Source of the DNA: Apostichopus japonicus
Taxonomy: Eukaryota > Echinodermata > Holothuroidea > Aspidochirotida > Stichopodidae
DNA length: 64,000 nt
Reading direction: 5' to 3'
NCBI RefSeq assembly: GCF_037975245.1
Contig: NC_092567.1
Span: 6,322,714 to 6,386,713, forward strand
The stretch's first letter is position 1; the number at the start of each line of letters is the position of its first letter. Shown here in pieces: positions 50,339 through 60,320 of this stretch. The translations under genes and the position numbers were made by a program. A model generated the notes under the pieces. It saw only the letters and a program-made list of their open reading frames with translations. It searched no databases and was not told the origin of the DNA.

Positions 50339-51101
50339 TAGTGTTGTAGTACTCGAAAAGCACCCGGCACTCGATTGGCATTCAAACATCTGTCTCCAAA
50401 TGATCGGTACTCGCACTAGGTGAACAGTACTTGGTACTCATTCTTTCGCACCCGCACTCTGATGCTTAAGTACTCGATTCAAAGTGCTTGATACTCGTTC
50501 GTGACGAGTTATTTAAAACAAACAGTTTCGTAATACTGACGTTACAGTAGGTAGTTATTATAAGTTATCGATGATTTTTATTACTCTGTTATGTCACCGT
50601 AATCCTGTGTTTCTACTGCAGCAGAATAGCCGACTATATTACCAAGTACAGTGCATATAGCATGAACAAAGAAAGCATAAGTGATGTATATATGTTTGTA
50701 ACATATACCAATTTATAGCATGTTTGTAGTATTAATATGGCACTTGCAACCCTATTAACCCATCATTTTAAAACATTTTACAGTTGAAAATTTGTCAAAC
50801 AATAACAAGACACGGGCATTGTCTTCATATTCGACTGGTATAGCATTTACATATAATTACCACCAGGAAGGGTTATAAATATTAGGTTTCTCTATATTTA
50901 AGAAATCAAAAGTACTCATATGACATAGTATAATTCGTACTCGGTACTGAATACTGTATATAGAATACTGTACTCGGAAACTGGCACTCGGTGCTCGGAT
51001 CCTAACAAGCCAGTCATCGGGCTAGGATACCTGGGTTCTCGGGAACCTCAAGTACTTAAAAGTTCTTGGTACTCGGATAAATGTACCTGGCTACAACACT
51101 G
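50339..51101. mobile_element. hAT-like element with TACTCG-rich subterminal repeats
   Basis: The left end reads TAGTGTTGTAG and the right end reverse-complements to CAGTGTTGTAG. The first 170 bp and last 170 bp are crowded with GTACTCG, GGCACTCG and CTCGG motifs in both orientations, whereas the middle 400 bp lack them. CAGTGTTGTA ends with short subterminal repeats are common among hAT elements. The target duplication could not be settled (flanks ctattttc and ttactatt). There is no transposase frame. Confidence 0.6.
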
Positions 51102-52305
51102 TTACTATTCTTTTCAGTTTTGTTTGACATCATTGTATTTGGTCAAATATTTAACAACCCGAACAACTTACTTCTTACAAGCCTATAGACTACTTTCACA
51201 TCAATAACAGAGTACAACCCATCATTAATTGACTTGGACTGGCCCATGATTTTTCTTCAATAAACAAAACTTGCAGCCTATTAACCATTATTATAAAAAT
51301 GACTTATAAAATAAATTATACTGGTGTTAACAGTTGAATAGCAGCTGCTTGAAATCACTCAGATCATGGAAAACAGGAACTTCGTGCAGCTGCTGATTGA
51401 ATATTAATACGGAATAATTATGCTAAATTTCAAACTTTTGTTCTGTCAAATTTTCAGCGAAGCTAGGAGAAATCTTGATATCTGTACCACGGAACAAACA
51501 AAAAATGCTATAACATTTGAAATATCGATCGGATTGGAGAAGAAACAAGCAAAACTTAAATAAAAAAACTGCTAACTTTTTCTTCTCATTGAAATTATGT
51601 ATTCAAATTCTTCAAATTCAATCTTCGGTGATCAATCAATTATTTTTTTAGAAGTCACAAGTAGGAGTAGGGGGAGGGCTAAGGGGATGGGATATGATCA
51701 ATTTAAAGAAAGCTGCCTTCACACACGTTATAATATACAATTATCTAATGAAGTTCAACGTGACTGTCAAATCTTCAGCCCCCTTGCCCACATTTGGAAA
51801 ATGCAATGAGTGACAAATTTACAATAAAATGGCCAACGTTTTCAGACAAGACAGTGGAAATTTGAAAATAAGATGTCAAATGTTCGATTTATTTCTATCC
51901 TTTCGACTATATATATGACAAACGTAAACAAAAATATTTGCAGAATGTAGGAATTGGGAGAGTTGAAATTTTTAAACCAAAATGGTCGAAATTTGACATT
52001 AAAATTGCGATAGAAAAGTTGAAGTTAGGAAAGAAAGAAAGTTGAAGTCGATAAATAACGAAAAACTGACTGTGAATTTAAGACAATAGCGAAAGGCAAA
52101 TCAATTTATGAAACCATATATGTTATTATAATAAATTATCATGGATAACTTATAATGTATAACTTATAATAACTTATCCGTGGTTGCATTTAGAACATCA
52201 CTTTACATTGGATTTGTATCTTTACAGAGATATAAATATGTAGTAAATTTAGAGATATTTACTGGTTTTCTAATTGAATTTCGATACTGCCACATTTTAT
52301 TTTAG

Positions 52306-52463
52306 ATTTAGAAGGCTATTGCTATCGAATTTCTTACGACGGTTACTCCTATCATAGCATACGTGCTTGTTTGGGCGCATAGACGGCAAGGAGATTTGTG
52401 TTGCTAAGGAACAACGAGACCTGTCGTCTGCTGTTCCTGTCTGTGTCCATTTGTGTACAGTCT
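52306..52463 (+). pseudogene. Possible decayed C-type-lectin-like exon
   Basis: After acceptor CATTTTATTTTAG, one frame reads LEGYCYRISYDGYSYHSI then RACLGA, followed by TAG at 52380-52382, and then resumes TARRFVLLRNNET. This order (a Cys-Tyr near the start, SYHxxRxxC, then a hydrophobic LLRNNE stretch) resembles the first half of a C-type-lectin domain, with a single in-frame stop. No downstream donor was secure. It starts in a phase compatible with exon 6, but the stop argues against use as an internal exon. The family call is tentative. Confidence 0.35.
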
Positions 52464-55429
52464 TGACTAGCTGCGTGAGTTCCAGCTGCAGTTCGATTGT
52501 TTGAAAAAGTACTCACAATGAAAATGTTTTACATGAAAATTGCGGTAAACATCGAGAAATGTACCACTTAGCTAGATTCCATTATTCAGATATAGCTTCA
52601 AAAGGAACGTGGTAGCCATAAGATCATGACTTCAGTTGTTGTGGAACCATATACATTCAAGGTGAACCACTAGAGTTGAGTGTCAAAAGGGACAAGGGGT
52701 CACGATGGTTAGTATACGTTGTTATGCGCGATTCCGCATTGACATATACGATCGAGGTTAATGTACACGCCGATTGTTGAGTAATTGTCGTGTGCCTCGT
52801 CGACAAGACGTAAGATTATTTTGGGATTACAAATTAGAAACTAGAACTTGATCCAAGTTAGAACTTAACTAGGTATGGACTTCGCAGTAGGTTGACATGT
52901 GAATATCTTCTAAAAAGAAAACGTTATGTCATAACCAATGAACGTTACTTAAAACAGGCGCATTCATAAAAGCAATTACAAGGCCTTTCACGCCATCAGT
53001 GAATACATTTAGTAACTGGTGTTTCCCTGCTATTGTTTATGTAGTATGACCTCTGCCTCGGTTGGATACATGTGAATAGATTTATTATGTTAACTGCGTT
53101 ACCTTCAGAAATGACTCATATTTTAGTAAAGCTTTCAAGGGAAAGTAAACAGTAGAAAATGGGATACAATTACTCAAATCAGAACGTATGGCACATCAGT
53201 TGTACGACATGTTTTAACACGGCGATCACGGTAATACACGAAGTAGTGGATGTGTTCCTCCAAGTACCTTTGTATATCGGATTGATGTCTGTACAATTTG
53301 GATATGTTGACTGGTTTTGTATAATGGAATTCCCATATTGTCACGTTGACGTTAGATTTGTAAAGACTTGATCTATTGCTATGGCGTTGTATGTTCATCA
53401 ATACTTCCTTAACCAAACAGTTGAAGTTCACCTCCCATTCCAGGACCATTCGATACTAGAACCAATTATCAAGGATTTAATATAACAATGAAGGATTTCC
53501 ATGTTACTCTAAAGGTGATTGAGTCAACGATATTTACTCCAGAACAAAGGACATCCAATTAAACTCTGATTAGGTAAGTAAGTAAGGTTAATAGATTGTA
53601 CTTATAAATGGAGGAATTAAGAGAGGTAGGTATAGTGCAGGACCTGGTGACAAAGGGGGAATCCACGACTCCCCCTTCCCCCTACACGTACGTACACGCT
53701 GGACTTCATCTAGTGTCAATATGTATTCAAGTTATTCCATTTTGGAGTGAGTTGTGTATTTGTGATTTCCCTTTGTTGTTGATTTTGAACTCACCTATCT
53801 GGTTCACTTTCTTCTTTGTTTTTTGTTAACTACATGCACTAATTTGAGCATTTATTGCTCTACACGTAGCCCGTTCGCATTCCCGTTGCGGAAGAGAGAT
53901 ATTTTATTTGGGCGATTGTGTCTAGGAATATAGGGAAAAAAAGTTTCAAAGGTCCCTTCGAGAGTTTACGTTACCCCCCCCCCCCCCATCCGGCTCATCC
54001 GCTGTACATTATATAGGTCATGTGCATAACACACCCTGTACAACAAACCCTGTACTTGTACAAGTACCTTGGAATTTTATAAAGTTATTATATTGTACTA
54101 ATCAATGAAGGAATTAAGGAAGGTACGGATAGTGCAAGACCTGATAGCCAGGCAGAAGACTTGTACCCCAGTACCCTCCCATCAAAATATATATATATAA
54201 AAAAAACATGTCATGGGTTATGGCTTGTTCAATAAAATCTACTTTTCATCGAAGTGTATATTAAAACAGCAAGAACAACTATAAAGTGCTTAAACTCCGT
54301 AACGGTTGCCATACTACAATTATTCCGTCTGACGTTACTTTGTCTATACTTCTCTATGACAATTATTTTCTCTTTGTGGCAACAAATTCGCATCAGTGGT
54401 TTCAATTGTTCAAGTTTATAAAGTATTTTCTGCATACGAAACTTACCCGACTACTAAGTTTGTAAAAGTACCCTGTCTTCGCTTTGCCAGACATTGTACA
54501 CTGCAATATGTTGAAAGCAAAATGTCTTTAATGTGAATAAAGTTATTGTATTTTGGGTTTCTACAAGCTTTAATCCAGACCTACATAGAGTAGATAGGTC
54601 TTCTCAATTACTGGAGATGTTCTCTACACTGAACTAAATCAATCCACACTAATCACCATTGCTTAAAATCTATAGTGTACACTTTCAGGGAGGATTGTTT
54701 CCACTGATGTGCTATCACTCTGGTCATAGACTATAGTCAATAATCGAATTTTACGAAGACTATATATTTGTATCAGGAACGTAAATTCATGGTGTGGGTA
54801 GGATAAGAAACGAAAGAAACACGAAATATCCGACAGTACTGCAATGGTCAATGGATCCCCACCACAGTCATGGGATACAATCAAAAGCCATTGCATTCGT
54901 CGGTCCACGTGTATTTTTATGGAACTAGAAATCTATCTAAGCAAGCAAGTAGTTGGGGAGAGACTAAAAAAACGAAGTTTAATTTAAATAGTTGCCAGTA
55001 AACGGTTTAGTAAATTTACTTGGTTTTTAAAGGCAATGGTTGCAATATTGTATTAGAAACTGAGGTCGAATGACTGTCACGCAAATATGTTTACTTATAG
55101 ATTATTTACACAGTCGAACCAAATTCTAAAAACATGATCATTTTGTGTTTGCTATCAGGAGAATGATCGAGGTTCTACTTATTTAAATCTTACAGCAGCT
55201 GTTTGAGTCCTTTCTATGATTTTCTCAACCTCATTGACCTCACGGTGCCATAACGACATACACTCAAAAAAATGAAGTGTTAAATTTGAATCGTAAAGTG
55301 TTGAATTTAACACCCCACCCTGTTTGGATTAGGGACAACACCCACCGGGTTAAATTAACACTTCAGAAGTGTAACATAATATAACACTTTGCGAGTGTTA
55401 CCTTAACAACACCCATACAAGTGTCAAAA

Positions 55430-55700
55430 TAACACTTCCTGGTGTTGAAGGTACACTACAGGGAGTAAAATTAACACAATAAAGTGTTCATTTGTTAAAA
55501 CTTCTGGGTGTCAACATGACACTTCAGGAAGTAAAATTAACACCATAAAGTGTTCATTTGTTAGCACTTCTGGGTGTCAAAATTGCACTTCAGGGAGTAT
55601 AATTAACACTCTAGTGCACATTTTTTGGCCTTCTGGGTGTCAAAGTTCTGCTTCAATGAGTAGAATTACCACCATATAGTGTTCTTTTGTCATCTGTGTC
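55430..55700. repeat. 66-bp tandem repeat in the left arm of the element
   Basis: CTTCTGGGTGTCAA occurs at 55501, 55567 and 55630, with an earlier related CTTCCTGGTGTTGAA unit. Each is followed by ACTTCAG(G)GAGTAAAATTAA and TAAAGTGTTCATTTG or decayed versions. Confidence 0.8.
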
Positions 55701-56139
55701 AAGATCATACTTAATGGACTCTCAACACACAATAGTGCTCTCTCGTTTATACTTCTGGATGTATATTTAACTGCTGGTTTGTAAAGTTTTACATGTTTAT
55801 TATGTAACGCAAATACAATACTGTTATGTAAAATTTTGCCAGAAAAGTTTACATCGCATCCGTTTAGTAAATATTTTATACAGGTTTTAGGTTAATTATT
55901 ACTTAGTAATTAGGTAAACAATATGGATGCATGTTTGAATCGCTCGCAGCAGAAAGTTACATTTAAGAGAGAGCAAAAAGCAATGACAACACAAACAATT
56001 CAGAATGTGGGATTTTCAGCAATTAAACACCCTTCCTATTCCAGAGGTCCATTTATTATATCCCATTAAATGTAAAACGAACAATTTAGGCTATAAAAGT
56101 ATTGTCTTGTGGAATTAAGTCAACTTAAAAGTGCCAACA

Positions 56140-56690
56140 TTTTCAAATGCTACAGTGCAGTTACTTGGTCTTTATTTTTTTTTGCACATGCCTTTTGGTT
56201 TCTAGATTAAAGACAAAGAAACAACTCTTCCCAAAGTCAATTTCAAATAAGCAACAACTTTAGAAAAATTCTGATCCATGGGATGAGAAAACATGGAGTG
56301 CTGTGTATGATGACTGCTACACTACAGTGACTATGTCTTTGTTGTTGGCAAATGCCTTTTGGTATTCCAGATTAAACGCAAGAAACAACTCTTCCCAAAG
56401 TCAATTTCAAATAAGCAACAACTTTAGATATATGCTGATCCGTGGGATGAGAAAACGTGGAGTACTGTCTATGATGACTGCTACACTGCAGTTACTTTGT
56501 CTTTGTTGTTGGCTCGTGCCTTTGGTATTCCAAATTAAACACAAAGAAAAAACTCTTCCCAAATCCCAAAGACAATTCCACATAAGCAACAACTTTACAT
56601 ACATTCTGATCCGTGAGATGAGGAAACATGGAGTTCTGTCTATGACAACTGCTAAACTGCAGTAACTTTGTCTTTTTTGTCGGCACGGTG
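56140..56690. repeat. Three tandem units of about 164 bp inside the element
   Basis: GATTAAA landmarks at about 56205, 56370 and 56533 are each followed by CAACTCTTCCCAAA (or AAACTCTTCCCAAA), ATAAGCAACAACTTTA, TGATCC(A/G)TG(G/A)GATGAG and CATGGAGT or CGTGGAGT. The array overlaps the 3' end of the decayed coding region on the minus strand. Confidence 0.82.
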
Positions 56691-56981
56691 AGCATAAAAA
56701 TCTCGAATCTGGTTGCGTTTCACACCACCAGGCAACTTGTAGACAACTTTTTGGAAAAATTCCCAGGCACCGAGACTTGCAATTTGGTATAATTCAGATT
56801 TAACAGGTAGAATAATTTGAAGCAAACATCAATGGCTTCATAAATGTCCTCTGGGGTAGGGCATGTCTCTGGATGATCACAAATGACTGCTTGGGGTGTA
56901 TTTTGCTTCCTCCAAGAAGTAACACATATTGCTGAGGTCTTTCTGAAATCTTTTGCAAATAGAATTCCAAGTTGATGCTTC
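56652..56981 (-). pseudogene. Decayed exon of the element's protein, one frameshift
   Basis: On the minus strand a strong polypyrimidine tract and TTACTTAG precede the exon. The first frame reads GILFAKDFRK, then VTSWRKQNTPQAVICDHPET, CPTPEDIYEAIDVCFKLFYL and LNLNYTK. Near 56778 the sense passes to another frame: ASLGAWEFFQKVVYKLPGG, then VKRNQIRDFYAHRADKK, ending at a TAG (56652-56654). The composition looks coding on both sides of the shift, so one small indel broke it. It needs 2 nt from its upstream exon, which the exon at 57945 does not supply directly, so another exon lay between them. I infer, without a search, that this is the C-terminal part of the SAM-domain protein. Confidence 0.6.
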
Positions 56982-57115
56982 CTAAGTAACAACAAAGAAA
57001 AGAAAAGAAAATTCCCATCATAATGAAGTTGTGTTAAAACCTTCTTGGAGCATAAGCAGTTTTTTACATGTACCCCTCACAAAACATGAACATTCCTAAA
57101 GAAAATGCCCACAAT

Positions 57116-57236
57116 TTAATCAGTTGTGATTCTAACTTCTTCAAGTACGTTTGAATCTAGAAAGCCAGATGGCCTATAGTGATTACTTGTCAAAACAGGA
57201 ACTTGCATTAAACTTTCATCAGACAAGGTAGGCAAC
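57116..57236 (-). pseudogene. Probable further coding remnant of the element's protein
   Basis: On the minus strand, after an AAAG, the frame LPTLSDESLMQVPVLTSNHY, then RPSGFLDSNVLEEVRITTD, is open up to TAA (57116-57118). The acidic and proline-containing sequence looks coding-like and lies between the two better exons, but its splice sites are weak. It may be a decayed middle exon. Confidence 0.35.
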
Positions 57237-57944
57237 TTTTATAACCAATGCATCATGTTAACAATGCTTAAAATAATGCTCACTCCCACTGTATGCAATT
57301 GTGTAGATTGCTATGAATTATAACTGCTAGATCACTTCCATAATATAGCTAAATTATAGTTGGGCATAGGTCTAAAAGCATCACCAATCCACATCAGCTT
57401 CGGCCTACTTGCTACAACTTACAAGCTAAAATGGCAATTAGTGGTTATTATATATTGCATTACATGAATATATGTTTATCCCTTATTGAACATAGTACCA
57501 GCGTAACTATAGGCCCATGCCCGATGCTATTTAAAATGCATTGTCTTGAAATAGCCTAAGTATACCCTACTGGTACTAGGCCTAGTAGTAGGCCTAGTAC
57601 TACTTAAAAAAGTGACTCGCAGGGTATACGAAGTTACGGTTAACGCACAAAAAGGAATAGAATGCACTAGATTACAATAAAGGCCTAGACCAATGTCCTC
57701 CGTCAGTCCGAAGGCAATTCCGTTTAATGTTTACTTGTATGTAGGCTACACTGATTCGTTGACAATTATGAGTTGACTATGACAAACAGCAGCTAGCCTA
57801 TTATATTAACTTATAGTATGACTTTAACGTTAGGTCTACGTAACGCAAGCGATTCAAATGCATTCGTCTACCCAGCTTAGTCGTGGGTCTCTAAGCATAT
57901 CTCGTTCTTGTCATGTACACTTAGTACATAATATCAAAACATAC

Positions 57945-58062
57945 CTTCGAATTTTTCAATCAATTCTTCCAGGCCCCAGTCTCCTATAACGTCATTTTCA
58001 TGCCATTGTAGCTCGTTATCGCACACTGAGTACGTAACGTTTTGTAGCTTGAACGTATACAT
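57945..58062 (-). CDS. First coding exon of a SAM-domain-like protein carried by the element
   Basis: On the minus strand an ATG at 58062-58060 opens 39 codons and one extra base, ending at donor GTATGT (57944). It reads MYTFKLQNVTYSVCDNELQW, then HENDVIGDWGLEELIEKFE. The W-x-x-E-E-L-I-x-x-F spacing (WGLEELIEKF) resembles the first helix of a SAM domain, as in SAMD3-like proteins; this is a motif-level impression. The element is decayed downstream, so the protein is probably no longer made. Confidence 0.6.
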
Positions 58063-59242
58063 GGCTGTGGTTACTATAGTACATTTAGTAACGATAAATG
58101 TCGACAAACTGGTACAAGTATTGCTAGGTACGGTAAATGGGTGTTCACTGTACGGTGGTATCGTTTAAACACTTAACTTACACTAAGAATCCAGCTGACG
58201 GGAGGTTTGACCAATCAGAATGCTGGAACTGAAAGTACACTTCTGCAGGTGTTAAAAAATCCACGCTACATAAATTATGTAACCCTACTCAGGGTCAGAG
58301 TAACCCTTCAGGTGTAGGGTGAACGGTTACACCTGGAAAGTGTTAAAATTCAACACTCCATTTTTTGGCGTGTACACACCTAGCTTATCTTTTCAAATCT
58401 AACTTTAAATGGTGGTAAAGGTCGAATGATTTAAAAATTTGAACGTTCTTTCTCTCGATGATGATTTCCGTTAGGTTCGCAATAAGCCCCGCCTATAACA
58501 TGAATATTTAAACTATTTGAACGTCATTGAATAATGAGGTAAATAATTTCACTTTGCCGACGTCGTAAGCAATCCAGTACAGCAATATGTACTACAACAC
58601 CATGCTCTATTTATGTACTCTGAATATGGATGTGATAAAGACTCAGCTTTTTTGGATAGCTGTGAATGAATCTATTTTAAGCAACAGCTTATAAATAAAC
58701 TTGTCGGTTATACACTCGTTGTTTGGATTCAAACTAGTGGATTTGGGGAACTGTATGCGATTGCTTTTAAATGAGGAATTTGTCGGAAGACTCTTAACTT
58801 ACATCTGCAGAAGTCCTTAATTACTAGACAATTAGTGCTCTAGGTAGGGAAGAACTTGGCTAATATTTTAGTTTGCTGTTTTGTGATAAATACATGTAAA
58901 AACCCCGACGGGCATGTCAAACGGGTGGCAAAACGGCGACAAAACGCAAAAGGCTGCTTTAAGAAGTTATAACAACTTGCAAGCAAAATACCGATTACAG
59001 TAGTAGCCCACCCCGCTGAAGATTGATAAATGGGATGGGGGCTGGGAATTTGAGAAACATCTTTTCTGTTGCTGAGATAAAAATGTTTGAGTTTAGTCAT
59101 AAAAAAGAAAAGTACTGATTGTGCAATAACCTATAACGTCACAACACTATGCACCTTAAATTGTCTTTGTTTTCTGTTAAAACTGAAAGTGACTTACTTA
59201 ACCTTTAGTAGGGCCATATCATTTAGTAATATACAAAAGTCG

Positions 59243-59568
59243 CAGTGGCGTAGGAAGGTACTTTTGAATGGGGGGGGGGGGCTGAAGACTGATGGCCGGC
59301 CTGGGGGAGGGGTCTAAGGGGAGGAGGTGTTCCCCTCCCCTTTGGATTTTTTTTGCATTTCCAGGTGGCCTCAGATGCAATTTGGTGCAATATAGCACAC
59401 TTCAACATCCCACTCCATTTTGTAAATAATTTTGCATTTTCACCTGGCCTTTGGTGCTCAAAAGGGGTTTTTTGACTTGCGGAGCGGGGGGGCGGAATGA
59501 TACTTCCGCCCCCCATATTTTTCACCGGGGGGCTGGCGCCCCCAGCCCCCCCGGTTCCTACGCCCTTG
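59243..59568. mobile_element. 326-bp hAT-like MITE with exact 8-bp target duplication
   Basis: The left end is CAGTGGCGTAGGAAGG; the reverse complement of the right end is CAAGGGCGTAGGAACC. The flanks at 59235-59242 and 59569-59576 are both aaaagtcg, an exact and non-repetitive 8-bp duplication. G runs lie just inside both ends (about 59270-59281 and 59485-59492). It has no module copy and no coding capacity. Confidence 0.92.
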
Positions 59569-59576
59569 AAAAGTCG

Positions 59577-60320
59577 TACCTATAGACCAACTATTTTCGC
59601 GTGGACAACTCTGACATCCACAGGGGTTCGTGGGGAAATAAAGTTAGGGAAAGCCTGGGTGTCCCTGGTATGTGTGATAGTCTGTGTATCTAGGGTTATC
59701 AATGTATTGCTGGCCGGAAGAGAGTTGGTTCTTGCTGCCGGGGTTTATGTAAACAGTCTGGTGGGCGTTTTCGTCTTTGTGCTTCGTATACGGGGAAGTA
59801 ACAAGAGGCTAATATACCGTGGGGCGGGGGTCAGCTCATGTATGCAGCAAGATAGAGAGCGCTGCGGCTTGTTATTGGGTTCGGGTACGTGCCAATGCTA
59901 TCAGATATGTCGTAATTGGTCAGTTACTCGTGTATAGGCTTCTACACAGTTACGGGGTCGTTTATATTGCTATGAGAGTAGCGTTTTTGTACATTAATTT
60001 GGTATATATTTTGAACAAGTTTCCAAGCAGAATCCTTGCCGGATTTTATAGCGTTTGTCATAGGCAATGCTTTTAGAGGTTTGTTTGGGGCTTCTGCAGA
60101 ACACATATGGATCGGATTGATGCACTCTGCAGCTGCGCTGCGTAAACTGCTTGTGCGGTTGCAAGGCTGTTGCAGCGTATGGTTCACGGGCTGACGCAGT
60201 CCATCGTTAGCTGCGATGCGTTGCCTTTGACGAATTCATCATTTGCTGCGCTGCGTTGTATTTAACGCGATGCGTATAGTTTAGCTCGCTTCTAGGCAAC
60301 TTGCGCATTAAAGAATAGCT
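59577..60320. other. GC-richer block with repeated TGCGCTGCGT-like motifs
   Basis: Between about 60120 and 60290, GCTGCGCTGCGT, GCTGCGATGCGT, GCTGCGCTGCGT and CGCGATGCGT recur at irregular spacing. A 146-codon plus-strand frame (59497-59937) begins inside the MITE at 59243 and runs into this block; I see no domain, splice sites or promoter and do not count it as a gene. The block may be part of another repeat family. Confidence 0.35.

Larger units (their letters stand above)
55261..58372. mobile_element. 3.1-kb transposon-like element with 27-bp inverted ends and TA target
   Basis: The left end begins CACTCAAAAAAATGAAGTG and the reverse complement of the right end begins CACGCCAAAAAATGGAGTG; over 27 positions about 24 agree. 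Both ends are flanked by TA, compatible with a TA target duplication. The left 450 bp are filled with AACACTTC and GTGTTAA motifs, some in a 66-bp tandem array; the right 130 bp carry the mirror motifs. A decayed, spliced protein gene lies inside on the minus strand. The superfamily is not clear: the TA target points to Tc1/mariner-like or other TA-using transposases, but no transposase was recognised. Confidence 0.75.

Noticed and set aside
50620-50650. Possible exon after TTTCTACTGCAG reading into DYITKYSAYSMN
   Set aside because: In the phase left by exon 6 it meets TAG or TAA from either normal acceptor; only an unlikely AATAG acceptor would open it, and there is no donor.
51458-51563. 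Possible terminal exon after TCAAATTTTCAG, open for about 35 codons to TAA (EARRNLDICTTEQTKNAI and on)
   Set aside because: The acceptor is good, but the entry phase (2 nt needed) does not fit exon 6, and no polyadenylation context or homology was recognised.
53174-53449. 91-codon minus-strand frame with coding-like composition
   Set aside because: No recognisable family or splice sites; the opposite strand is also open for 70 codons over the same interval, which points to chance.
59497-59937. 146-codon plus-strand frame
   Set aside because: It begins inside the right end of a MITE with a Pro-rich stretch from a G/C-rich terminus and continues without recognisable domain, splice sites or start context.
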